DNA from: Mesostigma viride
Taxonomy: Eukaryota > Streptophyta > Mesostigmatophyceae > Mesostigmatales > Mesostigmataceae
Direction of reading: 5' to 3'
NCBI GenBank assembly: GCA_009746045.1
Contig: RPFO01000253.1
Span: forward strand, 1,232,069 to 1,296,068
Length of the DNA stretch: 64,000 bases
The position numbers and the translations under genes are program-made. Positions 1-12,094 of this stretch are shown here, in pieces (the stretch's first letter is position 1; each line of letters opens with the position of its first letter). A model generated the notes under the pieces. That model did no database searches. It was not told the DNA's origin and saw nothing but the letters and a program-made list of their open reading frames with translations.

Positions 1-370
1 GTGATGTAAGATCAGAACGCAACCACCGTGAGGGGATTGCAATGCGAAGCCATAGTGACCTGGTAATAAGACAGTGACCATCACACCAAACATAAGATCA
101 CTTTGGAAATGCCAAGGTGGGGGCTGCCTTGCGAAGCGATAGAGAACCTGGTTCACTATACTTAGCACCATTCACTACAAGAGTGAGATACAACCATGGA
201 ATGCGTGGTCGCCTGGCAATGCGGTAGGCGGTAGCCCATGCTGGTCACTGAAAGTGCACTGTATGTGTGCCGGCGTTGCCTGGCAAAGCGATAACCAATG
301 CTGGTCACTGTAAGTGCACTTCATGCGTTCAGGCGTTGTCTGGCAAAGCGATAGCTCTGTATCTGTCACA
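1..370. repeat. Intronic repeat block, partial copy of the 101-bp repeat and its flank
   Basis: The first 100 bases are one unit of the 101-bp repeat seen nine times at 4150-5056, and the following 270 bases match the sequence after that array (about 5050-5270). From about 205 to 360 there are roughly two and a half units of a further ~65-bp repeat containing GGCAAAGCGATA. The block most likely lies in the intron preceding the exon at 3659. The frames on its - strand are not credible genes. Confidence 0.75.
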
Positions 371-592
371 TTTCCATTCCATCTCCACTCCTCCCTTCAT
401 GGTGCCACCGTGAACTATATCTCCCTGTATAGATAGTCGAGTTCTTGACAGTGCTCTGGCCTCAGATTCATTGTCGGCCTTGTTCCAGCCCTTGCTCTCT
501 TCATCTTCCTGCCTCCGCCTCCGCCTCGGCCTTTTCCTACTCCCTTTCCTGTTCTGACGAGAATGACGATGCCGATGATAATAACCATGATG

Positions 593-2127
593 TTCACGTT
601 CACGTTCACGTTCACGTTCACGTTCACGTTCACGTTCACGTTCACGTTCACGTTCACGTTCACGTTCACGTTCACGTTCACGTTCACGTTCACGTTCACG
701 TTCACGTTCACGTTCACGTTCACGTTCACGTTCACGTTCACGTTCACGTTCACGTTCACGTTCACGTTCACGTTCACGTTCACGTTCACGTTCACGTTCA
801 CGTTCACGTTCACGTTCACGTTCACGTTCACGTTCACGTTCACGTTCACGTTCACGTTCACGTTCACGTTCACGTTCACGTTCACGTTCACGTTCACGCC
901 CACGTTCACGTTCACGCCCACGTTCACGTTCACGCCCACGCCCACGCCCACGTTCACGCCCACGTTCACGCCCACGTTCACGCCCACGTTCACGCCCACG
1001 TTCACGCCCACGTTCACGCCCACGTTCACGCCCACGTTCACGCCCACGCCCACGTTCACGCCCACGTTCACGCCCACGTTCACGCCCACGTTCACGCCCA
1101 CGTTCACGCCCACGTTCACGCCCACGTTCACGCCCACGTTCACGCCCACGTTCACGCCCACGTTCACGCCCACGTTCACGCCCACGTTCACGCCCACGTT
1201 CACGCCCACGTTCACGCCCACGTTCACGCCCACGTTCACGCCCACGTTCACGTTCACGTTCACGCCCACGTTCACGCCCACGTTCACGTTCACGTTCACG
1301 TTCACGTTCACGTTCACGTTCACGTTCACGTTCACGTTCACGTTCACGTTCACGTTCACGTTCACGTTCACGTTCACGTTCACGTTCACGTTCACGTTCA
1401 CGTTCACGTTCACGTTCACGTTCACGTTCACGTTCACGTTCACGTTCACGTTCACGTTCACGTTCACGTTCACGTTCACGTTCACGTTCACGCCCACGTT
1501 CACGTTCACGTTCACGTTCACGTTCACGCCCACGTTCACGTTCACGTTCACGCCCACGCCCACGCCCACGTTCACGCCCACGTTCACGCCCACGTTCACG
1601 CCCACGCCCACGCCCACGTTCACGCCCACGTTCACGCCCACGTTCACGCCCACGTTCACGCCCACGTTCACGCCCACGTTCACGCCCACGTTCACGCCCA
1701 CGTTCACGCCCACGTTCACGCCCACGTTCACGCCCACGTTCACGCCCACGTTCACGCCCACGTTCACGCCCACGTTCACGCCCACGTTCACGCCCACGTT
1801 CACGCCCACGTTCACGCCCACGCCCACGCCCACGCCCACGCCCACGCCCACGCCCACGCCCACGCCCACGCCCACGTTCACGCCCACGCCCACGCCCACG
1901 CCCACGCCCACGCCCACGCCCACGCCCACGTTCACGCCCACGTTCACGTTCACGCCCACGCCCACGCCCACGCCCACGTTCACGTTCACGCCCACGCCCA
2001 CGCCCACGTTCACGCCCACGCCCACGCCCCCGCCCACATCCACGCTTACGCCCACGCCCACGCCCACGCCCACGCCTACGCCCATGCCCACGTCCACGTC
2101 CACGTCCACGTCCACATCCACATCCAC
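593..2127. repeat. Hexamer satellite (TTCACG)n / (CCCACG)n
   Basis: About 1.5 kb of uninterrupted 6-bp units on the + strand, mainly TTCACG and CCCACG. They form a higher-order pattern: a pure TTCACG block (593-897), a block of alternating TTCACG and CCCACG, a second pure TTCACG block (about 1270-1490), a second alternating block, then mostly CCCACG grading into CCCACGC/TCCACG variants. Because the unit is a multiple of three, all frames stay open on both strands and give dipeptide repeats such as HVHV and VNVG; these are artefacts. It sits within the intron upstream of exon 3659-4075. Confidence 0.95.
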
Positions 2128-2209
2128 GTTCAGCGGGGCTCCCTGTTCATGATGGTGTGTGGACGCCTTTGATCCCTTGTGCGAGCTGCCACCGGCTCAA
2201 ATGCATGCC

Positions 2210-3530
2210 AGCTCCCACACCCTTTTTCCTTTGAAGCCCACCGCATGCTGCATGCTCCCACCCTTTTTCCTTTGAAGCCCGCCGCGTGTTGCATGCTCCC
2301 ACCCTTTTTCCTTTGAAGCCCACCACATGTTGCATGCTCCCACCCTTCCTTTCAAGCCCACCGCATGTTGACTGCTCCCACCCTTCCTTTGAAGCCCACC
2401 ACATGCTGCATGCTCCCACCCTTCCTTTGAAGCCCACCACATGCTGCATGCTCCCACCCTCTTTCCTTTGAAGCCCACCACATGCTGCACGCTCCCACCC
2501 TTTGAAGCCCACCCTTTGAAGCCCACCACATGTTGCATGCACCCACCCTTTTTCCTTTGAATCCCACCACATGTTGCATGCTCCCACCCTTCCTTTGAAG
2601 CCCACCGCATGTTGCGTGCTCCCACCCTTCCTTTGAAGCCCACCGCATGTTGCATGCTCACACCCTTCCTTGGAAGCCCACCACATGCTGCATGCTCCCA
2701 CCCTTGGAAGCCCACCGCATGCTGCATGCACCCACCCTTTTTCCTTTGAAGCGCACCGCATGCTGCATGCTCCCACCCTTCCTTTGAAGCCCAACGCATC
2801 CTGCATGCTCCCACCCTTCCTTTGAAGCCCACCGCGTGTTGCATGCTCCCACCCTTTTTCCTTTGAAGCCCACCACATGTTGCATGCTCCTACCCTTCCT
2901 TTCAAGCCCACCGCATGCTGCATGCTCCCATCCTTCCTTTGAAGCCCACCACATGTTGCATGCTCCCACCCTTCCTTTGAAGCCCACCTCATGTTGAATG
3001 CTCCCACCCTTCCTTTGAAGCCCACCGCATGCTGCATGCTCCCATCCTTCCTTTGAAGCCCACCACATGCTGCATGCTCCCACCCTTTTTCCTTTGAAGC
3101 CCACCACATGCTGCATGCTCCCACCCTTTTTCCTTTGAAGCCCACCACATGTTGCATGCTCCCACCCTTTTTCCTTTGAAGCCCACGGCATGTTGCATGC
3201 TCCCACCCTTCCTTTGAAGCCCACCGCATGTTGACTGCTCCCACCCTTGTTCCTTTGAAGCCCACCACATGTTGCATGCACCCACCCTTTTTCCTTTGAA
3301 GCCCACGGCATGTTGCATGCTCCCACCCTTCCTTTGAAGCCCACGGCATGTTGCATGCTCCCACCCTTCCTTTGAAGCCCACCACATGTTGCATGCTCCC
3401 ACCCTTCCTTTGAAGCCCACCACATGTTGCATGCTCCCACCCTTTTTCCTTTGAAGCCCACCACATGTTGCATGCTCCCACCCTTTTTCCTTTGAAGCCC
3501 ACCACATGTTGCACGGTCCCACCCTTTTCT
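2210..3530. repeat. Minisatellite, ~38-bp unit, about 35 copies
   Basis: Tandem units contain CCCACCCTTCCTTTGAAGCC followed by a CACATGTTGCATGCT-type segment, with a common variant two to three bases longer (CCCTTTTTCCTTTGAAG). A single diverged unit pair occurs at the corresponding place in the next intron (about 6945-7015), so the array expanded in only one of two paralogous introns. It is intronic, ending about 130 bp before the splice acceptor at 3657-3658. The long - strand frames across it are artefacts of the repeat. Confidence 0.93.
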
Positions 3531-3658
3531 CCCCCGCACACACACACAGGGCATTGTCAATGATAGACACACACACTCATGCATTCCTCTTCTTCCCCAC
3601 CCACCCCTTCATAACCTTAGTCCTGCCGGCGTGCGCTCGACGTGATTTTCCCTCGCAG

Positions 3659-4075
3659 CAAACCCAATGTGCGAGTTCCCCCCCGGCAGCGTCACCCCGC
3701 TCGGCGAAGCCTCGTGCCCCACAGCGTTTCCTGTGGAGTTTCACGTGAGCTTCTACATGTTCAACTGCCGGTCGTCCACCCTCAACCTTGCCCACCTGGC
3801 CTACGGGTTCCGAGACAGAATCTTTGGCGTCTACCTGTGCGCCATCGAGCTGTCACTTGTGGACAATGGCGATGCATCGAATGGGACACGGCGGCTGCTT
3901 GAGGCCGGCTCCGTTCTCAACTTCACGGCACGGGTGTACCTCAACAGCACCGACGAGGCAAAGAACATGCGCGATTACCTCGAATCGCTCGAGGGGCGTG
4001 GGACGGTTGGCGAGATCTTTGGATTCCAAGTCGGTGATTGGGAGGTTATGGACCTACAGTCAACACTCATAGTGG
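3659..4075 (+). CDS. Exon of a root-cap/LEA-related protein gene: N-terminal cysteine-patterned domain, copy 1
   Basis: This is an internal exon of 417 bp. The acceptor CCCTCGCAG precedes it and the donor GTAGGT follows at 4076. It begins and ends in phase 1, so it is a symmetric exon that can be duplicated without changing the frame. It encodes a domain starting NPMCEF with four spaced cysteines (in CEF, SCP, NCR and LCA) and ending in an RVYLNSTDEA...LESLEGRG...FQVGDWEV segment. The same pattern recurs in the exon at 7201-8033. Joining 4075 to 7201 regenerates an alanine codon before NPTCYF. The domain is not one I can name; it probably faces the secretory/extracellular side, judging by the cysteines and several N-x-S/T sites. 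The true N-terminus and any signal peptide lie upstream of the window. Gene model inferred by eye, without transcripts. Confidence 0.72.
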
Positions 4076-4149
4076 GTAGGTATCACCTGATTTTGGCCAC
4101 TCTCCACAACCGGTTGCATGTGTCCTTTCCACGCCCTGTCAAACCCTCG

Positions 4150-5056
4150 CTCCCATGATGTAAGATCAGAACGCAACCACCGTGAGGGGATTGCAATGCA
4201 AAGCGATAGTGACCTGGTCATAAGACAGTGACCATCACACCACACCCTCGCTCCCATGATGTAAGATCAGAACGCAACCACCGTGAGGGGATTGCTATGC
4301 GAAGCGATAGTGACCTGGTCATAAGACAGTGACCATCACACCACACCCTCGCTCCCATGATGTAAGATCAGAACGCAACCACCGTGAGGGGATTGCTATG
4401 CGAAGCGATAGTGACCTGGTCATAAGACAGTGACCATCACACCACACCCTCGCTCCCATGATGTAAGATCAGAACGCAACCACCGTGAGGGGATTGCTAT
4501 GCGAAGCGATAGTGACCTGGTCATAAGACAGTGACCATCACACCACACCCTCGCTCCCATGATGTAAGATCAGAACGCAACCACCGTGAGGGGATTGCTA
4601 TGCGAAGCGATAGTGACCTGGTCATAAGATAGTGACCATCACACCACACCCTCGCTCCCATGATGTAAGATCAGAACGCAACCACCGTGAGGGGATTGCT
4701 ATGCGAAGCGATAGTGACCTGGTCATAAGACAGTGACCATCACACCACACCCTCGCTCCCATGATGTAAGATCAGAACGCAACCACCGTGAGGGGATTGC
4801 TATGCGAAGCGATAGTGACCTGGTCATAAGACAGTGACCATCACACCACACCCTCGCTCCCATGATGTAAGATCAGAACGCAACCACCGTGAGGGGATTG
4901 CAATGCGAAGCCATAGTGACCTGGTCATAAGACAGTGACCATCACACCACACCCTCGCTCCCATGATGTAAGATCAGAACGCAACCACCGTGAGGGGATT
5001 GCAATGCGAAGCCATAGTGACCTGGTCATAAGACAGTGACCATCACACCAAACATA
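4150..5056. repeat. Tandem array, 101-bp unit, nine copies
   Basis: Units begin CTCCCATGATGTAAGATCAG at 4150, 4251, 4352 and so on to 4958, with an exact 101-bp period and only a few differences between units. The same unit occurs once at the window start, followed by the same flank. The array lies in the intron just after the donor at 4076. No coding capacity is seen in it. Confidence 0.95.
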
Positions 5057-6299
5057 AGATCACTATGGAAGTGCCAAGGTGGGGGCTGCCTTGCGAAGCG
5101 ATAGAGAACCTGGTTCACTATACTTAGCACCATTCACTACAAGAGTGAGATGCAACCATGGAATGCGGGGTTGCCGGGCAAAGCGGTAGCCCATGCTGGT
5201 CACTGTAAGCACACTGCATGCGTGCAGGCGTTGCCAAGGGAAGCGATAGCTCTGTATCTGTCACAGTTTCATTCACTCTCCCCTCCCTTTGTCTAGGCAC
5301 CGGTGGCCTTCATCTCTCCGGATCGCCGAGTCCTTGAACGTTATCTGGCCTAGGCCTTGGCCCCATGCTCGTTCTCCTGCTTGTTTATCTCTTATGCATA
5401 TGCGTATGCCTATTCCTATGCCCATAAATTAATTAGTTATTAGACATGCTGGAATTTCCCTCAAGGGGAAAGTTGTGAGAGAGACCCGGTTCATGAGGGT
5501 ACCTATGCCCGTGCGTAGGCCTAGGCCTACGTCCACGCCTACGCCTATGCCTATGCCTATTGTCTAGGCCTGGGCCTTGGCCTACGCAGTTGATTCGATT
5601 ATGAGTACGGTTTTTACGATGAGCGCCAAGTGGCATATTGAACTATGGAAACCAGCTTTGGCTCGGCCAATGTATGGCTTTTAGCCAAATAAATTTGGGC
5701 TCGGCACGGCCACGTGTGGCGACTGGCGGGCAAGGGAGTCAACTGGCTTCCCTGGTAACTTCTTAACCTGTCACCTGTCACTGGTGGGCGGTCTTCCGAG
5801 TGAGTCCCAAGCGTAGAATCTCCAAGTATACCACGGCGTGGCGCAGCGCTTACAGGCCAGTCAGCTTTGTGAGCGTCAGGTGACCGATGCACGCAAGTCG
5901 ACAGGCCAACAGCTGATTCACTGTAGGACAGGCGCGGGGCACGGGGCCATTGGTGACTGGTGGAGGCTACTATACTACTACCTACTATATACTAGGGGGA
6001 CATGCGGTGGAGAGCCGGCTGGAACTAACGCTGACACGGCCACGTGTGGCGTCGCTAGGTACTAGCATTGGAGTCAGCACGGCCATTATGTGGCGACAAG
6101 CATTTGCTAGGTAGCACAGCACCGTCACTTTGTGGCGTATTGAGAGCTGTCATTTTGGGGTGATATCGCCACAATTTGCTAAAACTGGCGCTTAACCGCC
6201 ACAATTGGCGTGCAAACGCCACTAATCGAAACACTGGACTACGCCTACGCCCACGCCTATTCCTATTCCCATCCCCATCCCCATCCCCATCCCTATCTC

Positions 6300-6740
<441 letters not shown>

Positions 6741-7096
6741 TGCCGATGCCGACCACGACCACGACCCCGATGCTGATGCCGATGCCGATGCTGAGGCCGA
6801 GAGCGACGCTCCTGCCCACGCCCACGCCGATGCCGATGCCGATGCTGTTCCCCTTGCAATCACTGGGGCTCCCTGTTCATGATGGTGTGTGGACGCCTTT
6901 GATCCCTTGTGCGAGCTGCCACCCGCTCAAATCCACGCCTCCTCCCACCCTTTTTCCTTTGAGGCCCGGCGCATGTTGCACGGTCCCACCTGTTTCTCTT
7001 CAAAGCCCACTGCATGTTGAAGTGCTACTCCGGCGCCGAGGGCGTTGCCTATCCCTGAATGCCTTTCTCGTGCTTGCTCCTTAATGTCCGTCTCGG

Positions 7097-7136
7097 AGCC
7101 AACCCAAGTTCCTACTTAAGTGCCGCCGACATCTGG
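7097..7136 (+). pseudogene. Decayed partial copy of the exon start found at 7201
   Basis: The stretch from CCAACCCAAG at 7099 to the CCGCCGACATC segment aligns base for base with the start of the exon at 7201 (CGAACCCAACG...GCGGACATAG), about four matches in five over 38 bases. It includes an in-frame stop and has no good acceptor directly before it. It is best read as the remnant of a further exon duplication just upstream of the functional exon. Confidence 0.5.
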
Positions 7137-7200
7137 TATTTACAAACCTTTCTAAGTTGTATCTCCTGCTTGCATTCTCCCCTTCCTGTTCCACCCGCAG

Positions 7201-8033
7201 CGAACCCAACGTGCTACTTCAGCGCCGCGGACATAGCCCTGGACAGCGACACTGCCTGCCCCAACGCGTTCGCGGTCGACGCGGTCATCCACGCCAATGT
7301 GAGCGACTGTGTTGTGACTTCGTACAGCCTGCCCGCCATCGTGGCCGGCCTAACTGCGGTGCCGCGCCTGCTGTATGACATCCCCGTTTGCGCGGTCGAG
7401 ATGACGCCGATCATGACCTATGTGGACGATAGCCCGGATGACTCGACGGACGATGACAGCTCGGATGAAGATAGCTCTGACGACAGGAGGCGGAAGCTGC
7501 TGAGCAGGAGGAGAGAGCTGCTGATGCTGGTTCCCCCCGACGCGGGCAGGATTTCCCTCGTGATGCGCGTGCACGTGCCCACAGAGGCCCGAGGGCTGAC
7601 GCTCCGTGACATGCTCAACTCCGAAGAGGGCCGGGGCCTGATGGCAGGCGTTCTGGAAGCGCAGGTCGGCATCGTGACGGATGTTAGTGTCGCCGCGACC
7701 CTGGTGTCCCTGCAAGCATCGGTCAAGTCCGACCCCCATTTCTCAACACCGGACGGGCGCACCTTTGACTTCCAGGGCGTGGCGGGGGAGACGTACTGTA
7801 TCGTGACGGACAAGCGCGTCCAGGTCAACACGCGGCTGATGGGCGCGGCTGCCAACGTCACCCTGGTGGCAAGGAAAAGCCCCCTGGCTGGGGCCGCTAG
7901 TTCCCAGCTGGACGCCCGCACGTGGATGGACCAGGTCGGCATCCTGTATGGGGGCGACCGGATCCTGATCGGAGCAGCATCGCTGGCTGGGACACCGTAC
8001 CCCATCTCTGTCGGCACCATCCACGTGAACGGG
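7201..8033 (+). CDS. Exon of a root-cap/LEA-related protein gene: domain copy 2, acidic linker and root-cap domain start
   Basis: An exon of 833 bp with acceptor CCACCCGCAG before it and donor GTGAGC at 8034; it starts in phase 1 and ends in phase 0. Its first part (NPTCYFSAAD...VCAVEM) repeats the four-cysteine domain of the exon at 3659. It then adds an aspartate/serine-rich linker ending in a basic RRRKLLSRRREL segment, and repeats the RVHVPTEAR...LNSEEGRG...EAQVG segment. The last third, from KSDPHFSTPDGRTFDFQG through YCIVTDKRVQVNTRLMG to RTWMDQVGILYGG, matches the pattern of the plant root-cap domain (DPHF..GDG..F.FHG....F.LVSD...INA.FIG...W.QALGILF), which is itself related to von Willebrand type D folds. 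The role is unknown; a secreted or wall protein is a reasonable guess. Confidence 0.8.
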
Positions 8034-8067
8034 GTGAGCGCCCACGTATAGTACAACCCACCCACCC

Positions 8068-8212
8068 CTGAATGCCCTTCTCTATACATAAGTGAACTGG
8101 AGATAAGTCACCTGTACCCTTCTCTGTAGATTAGTGAACTGAAGATTGTAAAACTATACCCTTCTCTCTAGAGTAGAGAACTGAAGATTAGTAAACTATA
8201 CCCTTCTCCTGT
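8068..8212. repeat. Short tandem repeat, ~48-bp unit, three copies
   Basis: Three diverged units each contain TACCCTTCTCT, an AGT/AGAGAACTG segment and an AAGATTRGTAAACTA-like segment. They lie at the start of the last intron, just after the donor at 8034. Confidence 0.75.
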
Positions 8213-10786
8213 TGCCATGCTGCATCTCTATGGGCACCATCCACGTCCATGGGGCAGGTGGCTATTTATAATACCTGATCGTATCTCTTCTACTTGCCCA
8301 TGTGCTACCAGTGAAATAGCTACACTACTGTACATGCCGTATCTCCTGTAACTCTACCAGTGCATGTGCCACCAGGAGCATAGCTATGTACAGGTCGATG
8401 TCATGCAGGTTAGCATGCCATGTGACAGCCATGGTTGTTTGATTTTTTAAAATGGAAGCAGTACAGGATGAATGGCACATGCGGTGTGCCTACTCGCTAT
8501 GTCTTGTACATGTGGATGCCGTCCACAGCGACGGGTTGAATGCCCATGTGACCATCCACATGGGCTTCACCCAATTGAATTAGAAACTCTGTTTGACACT
8601 GAAAGCTCAAGGGTGTCGCGGAGCACCTATGTGCCGTGTCCCTGACCTGCGGACCTTGTCCATCGAAGTGGGTGAGCGCCGTAGCCTGCCGTGGGTACCA
8701 CAAGGTAAATGGGCCGTGGGAACCACAAAGTGGGTTGGTAAGAGAGTGCACGGATGGGCACAACGGTGGCGCTGCACCTGCGGGGTACTTCACCAGTTAA
8801 CTGCAAAGCACGCACAATAGAAGTGGGGTGTTAGGCCTCAAAAGCGGTGTCGATTGGACAGTAAGCTACTATTGTATTTATGTTAGGATGCGAGAGGCGC
8901 TGAGCCCGATGGTCCATTTGTCATCCACCACGTCTGTGGGCACTGTGTTCACTCACTGTTCATGTAATTAGTCGACGTGCCCCACCCACTTTCTGGTTTT
9001 TCTCTCGTGCCACCGGTGCGCCTGCGCATACAACCTCGAGTGCCTAAAGTAATTTCTCGCGACATCATACTGACACATCTGGATGCCACCTGGCGCCTCC
9101 CTGTTCGCCGAGACCTGGTTTCATTAGTGCAGGCTTGTTTCAATTGAATAGGTTGGGCTGTTTGTTGAATAGGGCTATTGGTCATCAGTCCATTTCCCCA
9201 AGGATCGGAGATATCACCCTGGAAAGGACCTTATTTGAGCAGAAACAGGTAGGCGGCGTGGATGGCTGGGTGGGTAACGAGGTTGGCAGGTGGGCAGGCG
9301 GGTATGGAGGTTTATGGATAGATTTTTCGAGCACCTCTTGGACTCTTGCCCTCGACATGACGCACAGCCCGGCCTTGCTCTTGTAGCTTTACGTACTAGG
9401 ATCCTTGCTGCTGGCTGCTGCTCACAAGGAAAGGGGGCTGCAGCCTTACTTTGGATGAAGCTTGCTTAGAGATCTTTGGCATGTGAACTCAATTCCGGTT
9501 CAGTTGATCGCGGGTCTGCGAAAGTTTGTGGCCCTGTTTGGGAGGATACTTCTCCATCTGTGACGTTTGCGTGCAATGATTTCCCCTTTTATGTGAGTGT
9601 AATGAAAGAACATGCCATTTGGAGGGGATCCTTTTTTTATTCTTCACTGCCCTCGTCTGTGAAGGTTGCCGTTTGTGATAACGGGCTTCAGTCTGTGAGA
9701 TCAGGGGTGGCAATATGCGAGAGATTCCGGATGACCAAACTTGCTATTAAATCTGGTAGTAAACTTGGTATCGACATCGGCACGGCACTACAACCAAAAT
9801 CCGTAGCAAAAGTACCTACCAACTTTTCTTACCAAATTTTGCTACGGCCCCAACTAACCGGTTGAAGTTTGGTTGTGAGGGCCATGCCTGCCCTCGGGGG
9901 GCATTTCGTAGGGTTTTCGTACCGTGGAGCACGATTTCCATACATGAGCCCTGTAGTCTATCCTAAACAGCTGACTTAACACAATCTGTTCAGGCCTCGC
10001 GCCGCAAGCTAATTTTTTACCAGATTTGGATTTTGCTCACCCGGAAGAGCGCTTGAAATTTAGTTGTAAGCCCGACAAGTGCCCGAGGTGTTACCCGACA
10101 AGTGGCCGGCGCTTACAACTTGTCGGGTCACTGGTCGGGTAAATCCGGTTCAAAACCCAATTCCTAAGTGGAAGTATTTTTGGTTGTCCAGAACTCATGA
10201 TTAAATGAAACAAAATTTTGCCATGTATAGCTCCTTGCTCTCATGATCCCATCCTTGAAACCAGCCCACTGTCTTCTTTCCCCTGCACAGGCCTACGTTG
10301 ACAATTTGCCTGAAGCTTTCTTGACCCACTGGTTCTTTATTTAAGCGCAATGAGGATTTAGGTTGTGCTCTTCGGCACGCCGATTCCAAATCAATTCCGA
10401 TTCCATTCAATGCAATTCAAGCCAATGCAATGCGATCCAAACAATTCAATTCCTGGCTCACCTGGCTTTCATTTCCCTGGCCCATTCCACGATTTTCTCC
10501 ACGGTCACCTGGTGCTGCTCCCCCTTGCCCACTGACTAGCGCTATCTGGCCCACGTTACTTGTGCTCTCCGGCTCGTTCGATTTAGGGTTTAGGGTTTAG
10601 GGTTCGATTCGTTCTATCTGCCCTCCTCGACCACCTCGCCACTGGGCTCTCTGGCGCCTGGGTGCCTGGGTGGCATCATGCTATGTGCACGCAAAAAAAT
10701 GTTTTCTAAATGTATCGTAAATTTCAATTAATTTATATGCTGCAATCATGCTTGTTGCTACTGTCTCATGGTCTGGGATCACGCAG
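8213..10786 (+). other. Last intron of the root-cap-domain gene (remainder)
   Basis: This 2.6-kb stretch has no convincing exon. It contains a perfect 11-bp inverted repeat (ACCCGACAAGT at 10093-10103 and its complement at 10118-10128, 14-base loop), A/T-richer filler, and a telomere-like tract at 10582-10602. It ends in the acceptor GATCACGCAG at 10777-10786. The frames within it (for example 9476-9865) match nothing I recognise and look like chance. Confidence 0.6.
10582..10602 (+). repeat. Interstitial plant-type telomere tract (TTTAGGG)3
   Basis: Three perfect head-to-tail TTTAGGG units, flanked on both sides by related GTTCGATT sequence. Interstitial telomere repeats of this kind are common at healed breaks and near plant 5' ends; here it is intronic. 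It supports a green-lineage host. Confidence 0.9.
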
Positions 10787-11122
10787 GAGTCCTTGGTGGA
10801 CGTGGTGGCAAGGAAGAGGCTGCCCTCCGGCGTGACCATCAGCCGCACCAAGACCCGCACAGTTGTCACCCTCCCTGGCCAGATGGTCATCGAGGTGGAG
10901 ACCGTACGCGCCGCTTTCTGGCGAGCTGGCGCGGGCCCCGGCGCAAACTTCCTCAACCTGACGCTTAAGCAGTTCAATGCCACGGATGAGGTGCATGGCA
11001 TCCTTGGCCAGTCATACGCAAAGCAGTACAAGGGTAAGGTGGTGGGTGGTGACAAGGACTACAGGACCAGTGGCATCTTTGCGACTGACTGCAAGTTCAA
11101 CCAGTTTGCACAAGATGTGTAA
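10787..11122 (+). CDS. Terminal exon of the root-cap-domain gene
   Basis: A 336-bp phase-0 exon encoding 111 residues and a TAA stop, preceded by acceptor GATCACGCAG. It starts ESLVDVVARKR. Its C-terminal part, from NATDEVHGILGQSY through VVGGDKDYRTSGIFATDC, matches the end of plant root-cap domains (EVNGVLGQTY...GGED.Y.TSSLFAPDC). It therefore completes the domain begun in the previous exon, which strongly supports the three-exon model. The protein ends 8 residues after that cysteine. Nothing distinctive marks regulation. Confidence 0.82.
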   Translation, partial: ESLVDVVARKRLPSGVTISRTKTRTVVTLPGQMVIEVETVRAAFWRAGAGPGANFLNLTLKQFNATDEVHGILGQSYAKQYKGKVVGGDKDYRTSGIFATDCKFNQFAQDV

Positions 11123-11992
11123 AATGAAGAGGAGCCTTGCCAGGCAAGAACTGTTTTCAACCAGTGTGCCAGAGGCATGAAAAAGGCAACGGTCAACTCA
11201 TGCAAGGGAATCATTTTATGATCCAACCTTCCGCTTTATGAGTGGTTTGTAATTTGTTGCCACTGTATTACTGTCTGCTTTGTGTGTCTTTGGACAGGAA
11301 GCTTGTTCTGTCCTGTCTTTCAGTTTGTAGTGATGTAGAATGTGAGAAGGGTGAAAAGGACACAGGTTGACGCTGAAACATGGCTGGTTGTGGGTGCCGT
11401 GTCGCTTGCTGGATTACATTTAACTATACTTGTGTGGTTTCTTTGCTGGTTGGGCATTCATATTCACCACTGCTTTTAGTGTTACACAGTGTCTTGCAAT
11501 TGCAAGCTTGGCCCAATCACGCGATTTCTTTTTTTCCTTAGTGTTCTTGCTCAATTATTGATATCACTGCAAAGGTGTCGAGAAAACCTTTGCAAAGACG
11601 GATTGCAGTTGAATCATTTGTTTTTGTTTGTCTCTTGTTTGTTGCTGTTGGTTTATGTAGATAAAGCTTCATGTTCTTGTGGAAACAATGTAAACACAAC
11701 CCATGTCCGTGTACCCTTTAGCTTCCACCATCACCAACCTCTTGCATGATTATAACAATTGTTGTCTCACTTAACCCTTTTTTTTTTTTTCCTTTTTAAG
11801 AACGCGTTGTTTTTGTAGAACGCATACCGCACATAATTATCAGAATAAAACATGGACATGTTCATGCTCTCCGTCCGAATTAATTCATTCGTTCATTAAT
11901 TAAGAACATACCTCCGTGGACATGTGCTACACTAGACGTGCCGGGCTCACACCCGGGCAACCTCCTGGTTTGTCTGTAATATGGAGGCAGAT
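11123..11992. other. 3' flank of the root-cap-domain gene, no gene seen
   Basis: A/T-richer sequence with short runs of T at 11778-11800. It probably includes the 3' untranslated region of the gene ending at 11122. Frames at 11489-11749 and 11880-12122 have no recognisable content. Confidence 0.5.
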
Positions 11993-12090
11993 GGTACGCA
12001 AGGATAGATGGCAAGTAGTGATGAAGGAGACCACCCCCAATTGTGTGTGGGGGCTCCGCGTGTGATTGCGTATGGCATTCATAGCGATTC
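11993..12090 (+). repeat. 98-bp repeat, inverted partner at 16875-16976
   Basis: From GGTACGCAAGGATAGATGGC to CATTCATAGCGATTC this segment is the reverse complement of 16875-16976 with a handful of differences. It abuts the 5'-truncated LINE that starts at about 12095, so the pair brackets that LINE and everything nested in it. It may be an untranslated part of a LINE or a separate repeat family. Confidence 0.7.
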
Positions 12091-12094
12091 GGGA

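Noticed and set aside
415-2172. Very long open frames on both strands, giving HVHA, TFTP and VNVG dipeptide repeats
   Set aside because: They are produced by an uninterrupted 6-bp repeat, open in every frame, with no unique coding sequence at either end.
2147-3584. Long - strand frames reading GWEHATCGGLQRK repeats
   Set aside because: They follow the 38-bp minisatellite exactly, overlap one another in several frames and lie in an intron.
4150-5056. CRISPR-like or tRNA-array reading of the 101-bp repeat
   Set aside because: Units are contiguous and nearly identical with no spacers, and no tRNA fold is visible.
9476-9865. 129-codon frame in the last intron as a separate gene
   Set aside because: No recognisable domain, no start context or neighbouring signals; length is within chance expectation for this composition.
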